A DNA stretch of 64,000 bases from Azadirachta indica (taxonomy: Eukaryota; Streptophyta; Magnoliopsida; Sapindales; Meliaceae): positions 15,756,825 through 15,820,824 of the forward strand of contig CM040451.1 of assembly GCA_022749755.1 (NCBI GenBank), in the 5' to 3' direction. Both the position numbers and the translations under genes were made by a program. Shown here piece after piece: positions 1 through 10,900 of the stretch. Within the stretch, counting starts at the first letter, position 1; the number at the start of each line of letters is the position of its first letter. The notes below the pieces were generated by a model. It did no database searches, was not told the DNA's origin, and worked only from the letters and a program-made list of their open reading frames with translations.

Positions 1-418
1 AGTTCTTTCAAATCAATTTCTCAAAAGCATTGTGTAATTCGTAATATGTATCCATTTCCTTTGGGATTAGACATTCCAAAGAAAGTATGAACTGCCAAAG
101 ATGTTTCCTACTCTAATTTAAAGGTATTTGTTTGCAAGGCTTTTGTGCACATGCGAAAGAACAACGATCAAAACTTGACGACAAGGTTATTTCATGTATA
201 TTCATTTGCTATAGAGATGAAGAATTTGGATATAGATTTTGGGTTCCAAAAAAGAAAAGAATTTTGAGAAGTAGAGATATTGTCTTTTATGAAGATCAAA
301 CAATTGAACATTTCAAAAGGAAGCAGCTGCTTGAGAAAAGTTGCAATTGAACTAAGTCCTTCTCAATAACAGGTGACAAATGAAGAGTTAAAAGTAGTAA
401 TGGAATTCAAATCCCACC

Positions 419-453
<35 letters not shown>

Positions 454-1480
454 CTAAAGATGAAGTTCCAACACAAAATGATAACAATCAAGGGAGAGCC
501 AACGATTGGAGAATGATGAACAACCATTAAACTAGAGAGTAAAAGTCATACTCACCAACAAATTATGTTTTTCTCACTAAAAAATGAGAGCTGAAAAGTT
601 TTCAAGAGGTGCTAACGCACAAAGATAAACAAAAGTAGATGGAATCCATGAAGAATGAAATGAATGAGATCCCTCTCAAAAAATAACACCTATAAGTTGG
701 TGGAGCTTCCAAAAGGCATAAAGACCTTGAGCAACAAATGAATATTCAGATTGAAAGATAATGAGCATGGTTTCTAGCAAAGCATAAGGCTCAATTGGCT
801 GTCAAGAGCTTTGGACAAAAGAAAGAATTTGACTATGATAAAATATTTTCTCCAATGGTGAAAATATTTAGGATCAAAGTAATTTTGGAATTAACAGCTA
901 GTCTAGATCTTAAGATTGAGTAGATGGATGTAAAGACTACTTTTCTTTATGGTGACTTGGAAGAAGAAATTTACATGCATCAACTTGAAGGTTTTGAAGT
1001 AAAAGCAAAAGAGCATCTAGTGTACAAGTTGAAGAAGAATTTATATGGCTTTAAGCAGGCACCACCATAGTAGTATAAAAAGTTTGACTCATTTATGATG
1101 CATCACGAATACAAGAGAACTAAGAAGATTCATTGTATCTACATTAAATAGTTTTCTAATGAGAATTTTATTATTTTGTTGTTATATGTTGATGATATGC
1201 TCATAATTGGTCATGATGCACAAATGATCAACCAGCTGAAGAGAGAATTATAAAAAATCTTTGATATGAAAGAATTTTGACCAATTAAATAGATTTTGAG
1301 AATAGAGATTATATGATATAGAAGATCCTGGAGATTATGGCTGTCACAAGAAAAATATGTTGGGCGAATACTTGAACAGTTTAATATGAAGAATACCAAG
1401 CCAATATCTTTACTTTTTGAAGCATAATTTGAACTCTCCAAGAAGTCAAAAGACACATACAATATATTATATTATTTAAA
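1..1480 (+). mobile_element. Degenerate Ty1/copia retrotransposon: integrase end and reverse transcriptase
   Basis: Translated pieces in shifting frames match copia polyprotein. First comes the post-integrase segment (about 90-345: SKLDDKVISCIFICY, FGYRFWVP, ILRSRDIVFYEDQT). Then come reverse transcriptase blocks at about 920-1480: MDVKTTFLYGDLEEEIYM, YKLKKNLYGFKQAP, and the catalytic YVDD inside LLYVDDMLIIG near 1180-1207. Stops and frameshifts interrupt the reading, so it is dead. A GAT microsatellite (about 419-452) sits in the linker. The element runs off the left edge of the window and no 5' LTR is visible. What is seen is the motif order; the copia assignment follows from the family's known order, integrase before RT. 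Confidence 0.88.
419..452 (+). repeat. (GAT)n microsatellite
   Basis: Eleven or so GAT units lie inside the copia relic. They would encode a run of Asp in the linker between integrase and reverse transcriptase. Confidence 0.9.
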
Positions 1481-1599
1481 AGAGTATATATATCAGATTA
1501 TCAATTCTTTAATTTTTTATTTATAAAAAATAAATAATTTACTACTTATTTTTAAATATTTTAAAAAATAAATATATCATTTAAATTTATATTTTAATC

Positions 1600-2055
1600 A
1601 TGTTCAAAATTTAGACAAAAAGACAAAAGATATTTAAATATAAATATATTCATAGTATGAAAAGATAAATAAATATTTATAAAGATTTTTTAGTATTTAC
1701 AAAGTACATAGTTTATCTATTGGAATATGCCAATTTTCTATGTCTCCTATGAAAACTTTATTTTTTAAAGAATGGAAGTCTTTATTCAATGATTGGAACT
1801 GATGGTCAATGACTACAGTCATTATGATAAAACATGGCAAGTAAAATGTAATCGTCATTACACAACAAAAATGGCGACTTCTTTATTAGTTGCCACTAAC
1901 TGCTGTCGTTGACCATGTGCTCCATTCAATAAATAAAGACTTTCATTCAATAAAAATTAAATAAAGAATTACAATAAGTCATTTGTCATACAAGTGCATT
2001 TAATCTACTTTCCCATCAACATCAACTGCATTTTCAAATTCTAAATCTTTCATTT
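1600..2055 (+). repeat. Dispersed non-coding repeat, copy A
   Basis: About 0.4 kb that matches, in reverse complement, the segments at 28,608-29,020 and 38,231-38,642. Shared landmarks are gccaattttct, the block around ggaaagtaaaatgtaatc, ccatgtgctccattcaat (ccacgtgctccattcaat in the other copies), and gtgcatttaatctactttcc. No coding potential. Nested inverted motifs (ggtcaatgac / gttgacc) and the dispersed distribution suggest a non-autonomous transposon, but I did not find clean terminal repeats. Confidence 0.65.
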
Positions 2056-3190
2056 TCTACCATGCTTCCCAATAAGCTATTGACCGTATACTTTAAAATA
2101 TAGTTAGACTAAATAACACAAAAATAGATCGACAAAAATGACATTGAAGCTTCAAATTCAGAAGTTAAGGTTGCTAAAATTTAGAAAATTTTGACTTAAA
2201 GTAGACAACTATGCCGACCAAAAATCTGGAAATCCAAGAATCACATTACGATAGAGTTGCCATCTCTTACTCAAAAGAGGATTAATATAATATCTGTGAA
2301 CTTAAGAATTCGAGAACTTGAAAATTCAAAGAGTTAAATGGAATTGTCATCCTGACTTAAAGAGAATTGGATGTAATATTCAAAAACCTGAGAATCCAAG
2401 AATTTAACAATTCAGGAACACTAGGTATATTTTGTTATCCTAATTTGAGAAGGATTTAGAAAGTGAAATCTTGAGGCTGCACTGTAATTAAGTATAAATT
2501 AATATCCTTGCAAATGAAGAGTGAAAAAAGAAATGGTTTTTCTTTATTGGATCTGAATTTTTTGGTGACAAAAAAGAATTTGTCTTGGGCGCATCTAAAC
2601 GGAAAAATTAAGAATTTGTGAATCGAAATGAAAAGATACCACGCAAGAGAAAATCATAATTTCAGATAGGTTTAAGTAGCACGATTATCATGTTCAACGT
2701 ACATAAGCAATACTTTTATATAGTTCAAATAATATATAATTCAATATAAAATAGGAAACCTCTCAAAAAATTCTTATTCAATATAAATTATAAATCTAAA
2801 TTCAATATAAATTAATAGAAAAATAAATATTAATTAGAAAAGAATTGTAATTAATAAGACTCACATAAATGGAATTTTAATATTCTAACAGTAACTTTGG
2901 AGCAATTCAAGAGTTTAGAATCACATGCTGATCATGGTACAACTAACCCTGTTATTGTTGAAGCATAGTTAAAGCAATGATGAAACATTGACATATCTCA
3001 ATTATAATAATGATTAAAGGGTAGTATTTGCTACATCTCTGTACTACAAGGAAAAGCAAATCAATAATAGAAAGTAAAGCTCATCTTTTAAGAACTTCAT
3101 TACAGGAGTTATCTCAAGTGAGATTAATTTGAGATGGCAAAATCGATGATGGATTTGCGATTCCATGAAAATTAGCCCCCATTGCAACGT
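2056..3190. other. AT-rich intergenic DNA, nothing recognised
   Basis: No gene or repeat that I can name. The stretch at 2,240-2,420 repeats short phrases such as gaattcgagaacttg, gaaaattcaaagag and gagaatccaagaatt, suggesting a decayed short tandem array. Confidence 0.5.
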
Positions 3191-3262
3191 ACTCTACAAT
3201 CTTATTATGAAATGAATGGGGAGATAAAACTCTCAAACACTTGTGCTACATGTGCATTGACG
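3191..3262 (-). pseudogene. Relic of an ankyrin/PGG gene 3' end
   Basis: On the minus strand this stretch encodes the last residues QCTCSTSV plus stop. These match the final QCTCSTNV of the intact gene ending at 14,139. The similarity continues into the 3' untranslated sequence (acgtactctacaatcttatta against acatactctcgaattttatta). No further exon sequence is evident upstream, so this is a short stranded scrap of a paralogue. Seen: about 70 bp of alignment. Inferred: an old tandem or dispersed duplication of the gene family. Confidence 0.6.
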
Positions 3263-3749
3263 TCCGCCTGTTGTTAGTGCGTTATGAATGAGGCTTCTTG
3301 ACAAATATGTGCTATCAAGAACGATTCTTGCTGACAGTAATTACTATCAATGAAGACCCTTTTTGTAATAGTAATCCTTCTTAATGTGGATTAACTAATT
3401 TACTGCTAAACATTTAAAAAGATGTAAATATTAAAATCAATTATATCATTGATAGTCAAGGATTTCTTTGATTAAACTGATGCTTGGACTCGTAAAGTAT
3501 GAAAACAATTTATGCTTTTCATGATATAGTGGAATTGGAAGGTTTAGATTGGAACCAATTATGATGGATTATACAATAGTTTGCTTCTCCTAAGTTAAAT
3601 AAATCAGAAAATCAAGGTCAGAATTGTGAAATAATTAAGTTGCATAAAGTAATTTTATTTTCCTATTTAAATAGCTAGGGTTTAGATTAATAATTTTTTA
3701 TCATAGTTTCAAATATTTTCTTATTTATATTAGTAATTCATAATAATTC

Positions 3750-4010
3750 TAGACCTTAGCAGGTCAAGAATTTTTAAACCATGAGAAATTAACTGTCGAA
3801 ATCTCTTGACACATAAGTTATTTATCATCGAGATATCCCTCTGTTGTCTTAACAATATTACCGCAGTTCTGAAGTTTTCTGTTATCAGGACATACATCGC
3901 CGCTGCTTTCTTCACGTCGTCTTTTTCCGAGACTAGTACTCTTGTGATCAGCTTCACCTTCTTCTTTATTCAGAAGTTTCCTTCGTACTGTCAACTTGCG
4001 CACTATTCAT
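3750..4010 (-). pseudogene. Relic of the coiled-coil/basic-tail gene family
   Basis: The minus strand carries a basic, charged reading frame with HKSTSLGKRRREESSGDV and a terminal GYLDDK before a stop at about 3,818. This resembles the tail of the intact gene at 29,995-30,471 (NHKELGKRHRKEEA, later KKSGDV, terminal DDLLDKS). Just past the stop both have tatgtgtcaagagat in the 3' flank, which supports common descent. The coiled-coil part is missing upstream, so the copy is truncated. It is more GC-rich than the surrounding DNA. It could instead be chance similarity of a basic segment; the shared 3' flank argues against that. Confidence 0.5.
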
Positions 4011-4029
4011 ATATTTTTAACAATTGAAA

Positions 4030-4480
4030 TATTGCAATTATGTGCAGATAATTTTTAATAAATAGTTTTAATATTTTTAATAATTTAAATTTGATTTCTT
4101 AAAATTTCAATTATATACAAATACATCATAACTCATATTATTATTCTTATTTTAAAAAATTAAAAATATTCGATGTAGCCAATTAAATATTAGTTCTTTT
4201 TAATTTTTTTGAAATATATAAAATTGTACAATAATATGAGATAATAGATAAGGATAATTAAAATATTGTTAAATAAATATACATTATAAAATGTGTACGA
4301 GGTTTTTCAAAATTAACTTAATGGATTCTTCATGGCTGTTTGCATCTAGAGTATCCATACGCGATTTTTCAATCTAACCCCCATCTGCCTATGATCGATA
4401 ACAAAATCTCAAATCAAATCTAATCCAATCAAAACTAACTAAAATTATATAATTTTAATATTGATTTTATTTTATTAACC
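4030..4480. other. AT-rich spacer, nothing recognised
   Basis: Low-complexity AT sequence to about 4,310, then a slightly richer stretch (4,320-4,400) without a supported reading frame. Confidence 0.4.
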
Positions 4481-4489
4481 AAAGACGAG

Positions 4490-4870
4490 GAAAAAAAAAA
4501 CACCTTGTCGAACGCCGAATCTCGTTCGGTTCTTTGACGCAGTGAGTTAGATAAACGTTCTAACGGACGGGATTAAATGTCGTTTTAACCCTAACGACTC
4601 GAATACGAGTGTCAAGATAACAATCCCACAAGAGACAAAATCAAAGGGAAATATTTTATTAATTAAAAAATTGTTCCAAAATAATAACATAAGTTCTCTA
4701 TATATAGTAAAAAAAACCCAACATTACAATTCAACTCAAATAAGGAAAAGAACTCCTATTTAAATAAGAAAATTAAGAATTAAATAACAAATTAATTTGA
4801 TAAGAATAAAAGATTTCCTAAACTAATTAAATTCTAAAATTGCCCTACGTCACGTTGGTTATTGTGTTAA
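4490..4870 (-). mobile_element. LTR-like fragment
   Basis: Read on the minus strand, this has the layout of a retrotransposon LTR. A TATA-like tactatatatagagaac (about 4,693-4,710) is followed by an aataaaat polyadenylation signal and then a GC-richer end containing CTCGTATTCGAGTCGTTAG. It abuts copia RNase H sequence at about 4,877. I found no matching second LTR or coding part, so class and borders are inferred. Confidence 0.35.
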
Positions 4871-4876
4871 TATATC

Positions 4877-5082
4877 TACCATAGATGAAAATCTAGTTTT
4901 GCATGCAAGGTTAAAGCATATTGAGTTACGACATCATTTCAACTAAGAATTTACAAGAAAGAGATTAGCTTGGAGTTCTTAAGCACTAATGAGCAACTGG
5001 CTGATGCACTCACTAAGGCAACTTATTTTCAGAAGCTTGAACAATTCAAAAAAACAACTGAAGATTACAAATTAAGAGGGAG
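4877..5082 (+). mobile_element. Ty1/copia RNase H carboxyl end
   Basis: Translated pieces RLKHIELRHHF and EQLADALTKATYFQKLEQF are the last conserved blocks of copia polyprotein (the LADALTK motif). A purine-rich tract (ttaagagggag) follows directly before the LTR. The reading is broken by frame changes. It may belong to the same original element as the RT at 1-1,480, but 3.4 kb of unrelated sequence separates them and the rest of RNase H is absent. Confidence 0.8.
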
Positions 5083-5511
5083 TGTTGAAGGTTAATTTGC
5101 AATCTTCTTGCAATGCAATAATTTCAGCTTGCAATCTTTGAAGAATAAAAGCATCAGCCACAATCTTTGAAATATTGAACATTGAATTTTCATATTTCAA
5201 AGGTAGCTATAATTGTTGAAAAATAAAAATATCTTTCTTATTTTATGTCAAAAAATACAAGTTGTATTAGTTGTATTTTACCTCCAAAATTCTCCAGCAA
5301 CTAGTATAAATATATAGGTGTACTACAAGCCTAGTATGTAAGAAAATCAGCGCCTTTATTAATAAAAACAAAGCACTTTTCACAGATACAGCAGCTCTGT
5401 AGTTTACTTTTCATCTATTATTTGTTTAAATTACAATTTTCGTTCCTAAAATCATTCTTTATTTACTTCCGTTAATTTACACAAAGCTAATACTTCTGTT
5501 TGCCTCCAACA
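5083..5511 (+). mobile_element. Copia 3' LTR
   Basis: A 429-bp LTR bounded by TGTTGAAGG and CCTCCAACA, an imperfect inverted terminal pair, immediately after the polypurine tract. A TATA-like box (agtataaatatatagg, about 5,303) and an aataaa signal (about 5,361) lie inside. No 5' partner was found in the window. Confidence 0.8.
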
Positions 5512-6890
5512 ACTTCTGTTCACAAAAACCTACCTCAACACCATTTCCACCTCATCTCTGCAGCAAGTAGCAATAAGCAGGTAATAACAACAGCCAACAT
5601 CAATAGTAGGTTGCAGCAATCAACCAAAGGCTAACAAGCAGTAAGCTATATCAAGCAACAACTGGTAAGTAACAGCAGCAACCAATATCAACATATGCAG
5701 GAAGATAAGCAATAGGCACTATCTAGGAAACAAACAAGAACTAGAAATTTCGTGCATTTTTAGCACAACAGAAACAAGTAGCAGCCACAAATTAGCAGCC
5801 AACAATAATAAGAAGTAAAGGTTGCACTTTCAACACAAAGTAGCAACAACATATTACCAGCCTGCACAAAACAAACAAGCTAAAGGAAATCAAAGCAACA
5901 CAAATCTGAAGTTTGGGACCGCTGAAGAAATCAACAGCAACCACTTACAGATTTGAGTAGGTGAATGCCACGAAGAATAAGCAGAAAACTAAGACCAAGA
6001 TTGGCATGGGAATTTGCCACTGTGTTACCCTCAAGAAAATGCGTGAAATACGGACCACAATTTTTAAAAGTAAAAGAAAACAATTAGACCAGTGTGTAAG
6101 AAAGTTGCAAAGGTGTAGAAAACAATAAAGAGTTTAAACAACCAAGTAGTGCAAGAGAGTCATTCTTTAATAAAAAAGATGGCATCCTCGGCTCCAGGCT
6201 TCTTCAATGGTAATAATGACTACCATAAAGTTAGCATAGAAAGAATGATGATGATCGAGGATAACTAAAAACCCACCAATGAAGAAACCACTATGATCCC
6301 AAAAACACCACCGCAAGTAAACAAGCCTGGATTACCCTTAGATAAACCATCAATATTCACTTTTATCTAGCCTATTGTAGGAGGTTGCCAAGTAACCAAA
6401 AGTATCTTGGGTGCTTTACTAAGTTTAAGATCAAATATGAGATGAGTCAAACCTTGAGATCATTAAAATGAACCACATGACCTGACAGAAGTGGCATAGG
6501 GTCATAAATAGGTGTTTACAATAGGCCATCGCACCATATACAATTGTTTTCAAGTCCCAAAAATGAAGAAGATTACAAACTCTCCAAATAATAAGAGCCC
6601 CACAACAATAAGCCACGAGCCACATGTTCTGAATCTGAGAAGGAAATTTTTTTATATGAGAGAATGCCAAATTTCAAGCCATTAGCATCAGTAGGAAGAT
6701 GGGTATTAAAGGTGCCACACTACTGTGCGAAGGCACATTGAAAGAGCAAATGCTCTACAGTTTCTACATGTGCAAATTGCTAACAGAGTTGACGAGTCAA
6801 AACCATATGCATCCCTCACTGCAAAAGATTATCATTTGTCGGGACTTTATTGTGAAAATATTTTGTTTGATTTTTAGGATGTAAGGACAT
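5512..6890 (-). mobile_element. 3' end of an L1-type LINE, decayed
   Basis: On the minus strand, from right to left, there is a zinc-binding reverse-transcriptase tail (ETVEHLLFQCAFAQ, about 6,750) and then the RNase H domain of plant LINEs. The RNase H blocks are KVNIDGLSKGNPGLFTCGGV near 6,320-6,370, then FYANFMVVIITIEEAWSRGC near 6,180-6,240. A distal block with FREGNTVANSHANLGLS lies near 5,990-6,050. Several stops and frameshifts break it. The leftmost 350 bp (5,512-5,870) is probably the LINE 3' untranslated region, rich in ttgctgct-type repeats; that part is inference. The reverse transcriptase itself is missing, as expected for a 5'-truncated LINE. Confidence 0.72.
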
Positions 6891-6999
6891 AAAATCGAAA
6901 AAAAAAAAAATTTATTTCTTGTTTTGAGCATCTAAAAACTTATGTTTTGATTACTTGGGTGATGTTATCGTATTTATTACTGTTGTTGTGGCATAGTTA

Positions 7000-8130
7000 A
7001 AAGTTTTATAAAATTGTACAAAGATGAGAGTATAAGGGATAAAGAGAGATACACAAGGATTTATAGTGGTTCGGCAACAATTTGGCTTACATCCACTCCT
7101 TCGACATTAACTTGAAGTATTCATTGAAAACAAGTCTTCATTTCATAAGACTTCATAACTACAACCAAGGTTTTGACACACAAAAATCTTATACAACTAT
7201 TTGCACTTCTTAAACACCCACAATTAACTTCACCCAAGTACAAAACCCCACTTCTCTCACCTTTTACAACAAAAAATCATAATCACATGAGCATAAGAAA
7301 CTCACAAAATAATCTCCACAAGAGTATATAATGAAATTGAATGTTCTTGTAGATTCTAATATGTATAATACAGATTAAAGCTTATGAACAAGTTTGATAT
7401 TGTTGTTTTTGCTTAGGGTTTCTCAAATTTGTTCAAAGATTGCTAAATAACGAATAGAAAATGTCAAATTTGTATTTTTTCAAAAACTAATTGTTTGGGA
7501 CTTTAAAAATGGAAAGCCTCAAAATATTGGTTGACTGGGATGGACAGAACAGTCTACTAATTTTCCACTAAACCCTAAGCAAGCTTTCTACCTCAAAAAT
7601 AGTCAACCAACATGTACAAAATGATCAACCAATTTACCAATTCGCATAAACCATACACAAGAAATTTGTTTTTAGATAGGTTTGAAAACTTTGCATTTTA
7701 ATCTTTTTTTCAAGTTTCAAACATTTGCATTTTTGTCCACTTTTCAAGTTATGATCAACCAATTTACCAATTCGCATAAACCATACACAAGAAATTTGTT
7801 TTTAGATAGGTTTGAAAACTTTGCATTTTAATCTTTTTTTCAAGTTTCAAACATTTGCATTTTTGTCCACTTTTCAAGTTTCAAAAACTTGCTATTTAGT
7901 CTAGTTTTTCAAATTTTCAAAACATTTATTTTTGAAGATTGTTCAGTTTACAAAATCAACATACATACTTACGTACACAAGCTTACAAATACAATATAAA
8001 ATAAAATACCAAACTTGTGCCTTGAGCCTTTGATTTTACCTTGACTAGCCTTTTCACTTCTTAAATTGGATGGCATATGTTGTGATCATCAAAATCCGGC
8101 TTTGTGTGACACTAAAGTGAATATAATTGT
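7000..8130 (-). mobile_element. LTR-like non-coding retroelement sequence
   Basis: No reading frame is present. The phrases atttatagtggttcggcaac and tggcttacatccactcc are of a kind common in plant LTRs, and tgatgatcacaacatatgcc on the minus strand likewise resembles LTR end sequence. It contains the exact 130-bp tandem duplication listed separately. Borders and orientation are uncertain. Confidence 0.35.
7621..7880. repeat. Perfect 130-bp tandem duplication
   Basis: Positions 7,621-7,750 and 7,751-7,880 are identical base for base. The lack of divergence contrasts with the decayed surroundings. Confidence 0.95.
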
Positions 8131-10660
8131 AACCAATAAAAAATTTTGGTTAAAAGCATTTGAGCGTTTTAGCATATAATTTTTATTCAAATTTATATTG
8201 CTAGTATTTTTAAAAATTATATAAAATAGACTTTTTTAAGTTTAACATTTTAGTCCTTAATATGTTGAGATGGCAATTTTTGGCATGATCTATGAACCCT
8301 ACACAGACATGACATAAAATTAGTGAGTTCGATTTAACTTAAAATGACACAATTAATAAATAGGTCATAACAATATGACACGATTAATAATTGCTTTGGG
8401 TTCAAGTTTAGAGCTCTTAATACGTAAACTCATTTATGTCACGATTAATTATTTGAATAATCATTTCATCTGAACTTATCTAAAATTTAATATATTTATT
8501 TTATATTTTTCACATTTTAAAAATATTTAATACTATTTAGAATAAAATTTATTACTGTTTGAGTAGGTAATGTTATAAATATTTTTATAATATATATATT
8601 AAAATATATCAAAAAATATGATAAACAAGTGACACGATAATTAACAAGGTCAGGTTAGGGTTTCAATTCTTGATACGTTTATAAATTGGTCGAGTTTAGT
8701 TTATCTTAAAATATTTTGTTTTTATTTGACAAAATACGAATACGATATTAAGGATAATGCTATAAAAGTATATAATTTGTACACTTTTTAAAATAAATAA
8801 AATTGATATTACTTTATACTTAATTATACTCATATTTAATGTTAACTAATATTTGAAAAATCCTACGTTATTTATGTAAGCATAATCTTAGTCTATGTAA
8901 GTGTTATATGTGTGAGAGGATTAAAATTAAGGACAATAAACTAAAAATAATCTGTAATAAATTAATTAAAGTTATATTTTTTTAATTAACTATTACTAGT
9001 ATGGTCCATTAATATTAAGAATATAATAATTTTATTCTAACTATCAATGTAATGACAATATGGTGGAGATACTTTACATAATATGATTATGCAGAACGGG
9101 ACCAAAAATAATTTGAATTCTCATATAAATTTTATTACTAACTGGTAATTCAAACAATATTGATAGATTATATCATATACAGATCAATCTTACTACTGAG
9201 TAGTCAAAAACTTATCTTTATGCTAATGAGTCTTTTGAGTTATTTGTTAAAATTTGTTCTAAGAGCAAACTCAACCTTTATATCTTGAAGATTTAATGGG
9301 ATAAATAAATAGGAATATGATCTACAGATATGGAATCTATTCCCTCTTATTAGAAGTAAGAAAGATGGTTCCTTTGATTGTTAATTTTGGAACTAAATAG
9401 TTTGAGCGCTCAATTTATAAATGATTTATAAATGAACTGTTCACTGTAGAATTAATGGAACGTAAAAATAAAGATCTAATTAGAGAGCTAAAATAAAAAA
9501 TTGACCTACCTCTAATTATACACTGTTTATAGAGAGTTGAACTACATATAGTGATTATATTAATGAACTAATCAAAGTTTTTTGAGTAAAATATATCTAT
9601 AATTTCAAAAGTTTAATTTTAGATTTTTAGTGAAATAATATTTGCACAAATAAATTGGATTAATTAATTAAAGAGTTTAATTAATTATCTAAACTTATTT
9701 GAGCTTCAAATTGTAGGTTCATAGGTTCCCAAATACCATCTTCTAAATCAGCATAGTAAATAATACAATGAATAAAATTATTACAATAGACATTTATATG
9801 TCAAAAAATAGTTTTCTTGAATACTTATTTTAATTTAGATTTAATTAACTAACTAAAAACTAATTAATTAGTAAGATATTTGAAGGATAATATCTTTCAT
9901 TAATATCAAAATAATTTAATTTAAGAAATTAAATAGATAAATTCAAAAGATATATTGATCCCTTTTTATTATTTCTTTTAAATATTAATCTTAAATTAAT
10001 TAGAATATCACTCCTATTAGAAGTTGTTTTATAAATTTAATTAATTAATAAATGTTATTAATTAATATTTTATGTTGTTTTAATTAAAAATTTAAAAATT
10101 ACTTCTATTAAGAGTTGTCATACACACTTAATTAATTCAATAAAGTTATTAATTAATTCAATTTGATTTTAATTAAAATTGGTGTGATATTAAAGAAACA
10201 AAATGTCTGAAAACACTAGAATTTTTTTCTTTTGACATATGCTACGGAGAGAAAATCAATTTTCTCTTAATATCATTATATTACAAAAGAAACCCACCCT
10301 TCTCTTTACAACTGAAGGAGGATTGATTTGAAAACTATTAGTTAAGGAAAACTTGCAGTAAAAGTAATTGAAAAGTATCAATAGATATTTTCTATTCCTT
10401 TCTTTTCTCTTTTATATTAAAATTCTATGCTCATATAAATTTTGTAATTATCCTGAATTATTTTTCGCTGTTTATTTGATAAAATTTTCTAACATACAAC
10501 ACATTAATGCAAAATCCAAAAGTCTTAGAGCATATTTTTTTCTGCCCAAAACTTTATTCCAATTAACTTAAGGTTAATTAGAGCGAAGTTGAGTGAAGTA
10601 TTTTATTGAAGGAAAGTCCGAGATAAATATTTCATTTTAGTATTTTATAGATATAGAAGG
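8131..10660. other. AT-rich intergenic DNA
   Basis: No gene recognised. 8,265-8,730 contains recurring gacacgattaata-type phrases (tgacacaattaat, tgacacgattaat, gtcacgattaat, gacacgataattaac), suggesting a decayed dispersed element. 10,360-10,570 has an open frame of low-complexity Phe/Leu/Ser/Lys composition that I do not regard as a gene. Confidence 0.4.
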
Positions 10661-10664
10661 CTTT

Positions 10665-10900
10665 TAGTGTGTTCTCTTCACGAGATGAGAAGTCAAACGC
10701 GGGGCTCGTGGAAAACTAGCCTTTAGTATTGACAATTTCAGAAGCTCACGACAACACTGACGGCTTAACTTACCAGTAATGAAGAATTAGACATACCCAT
10801 TTGAGGAGGAGCTGAACAGCCCAACTCTCGGTGCCGACAGCATCATTGGAACCGAAAGCAGGCGATCTACATTTTCGGAGCCTCATGCCACCGTAAAATG
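10665..10900. other. GC-richer island, unassigned
   Basis: Clearly higher GC and CpG content than either flank (for example caaacgcggggctcgtgg, ctctcggtgccgacagcatc). On the minus strand a short frame reads MRLRKCRSPAFGSNDAVGTE and continues for roughly 15 more residues before splicing-like or stop-containing sequence. This could be a relic exon. I recognise no family. Confidence 0.4.

Noticed and set aside
4321..4400. Short complex stretch considered as a gene fragment
   Set aside because: No open frame or recognisable motif on either strand.
6431..6670. 79-aa minus-strand frame as an independent gene
   Set aside because: It sits inside LINE sequence in a shifted frame. The flanking frames carry LINE RNase H and zinc-tail motifs.
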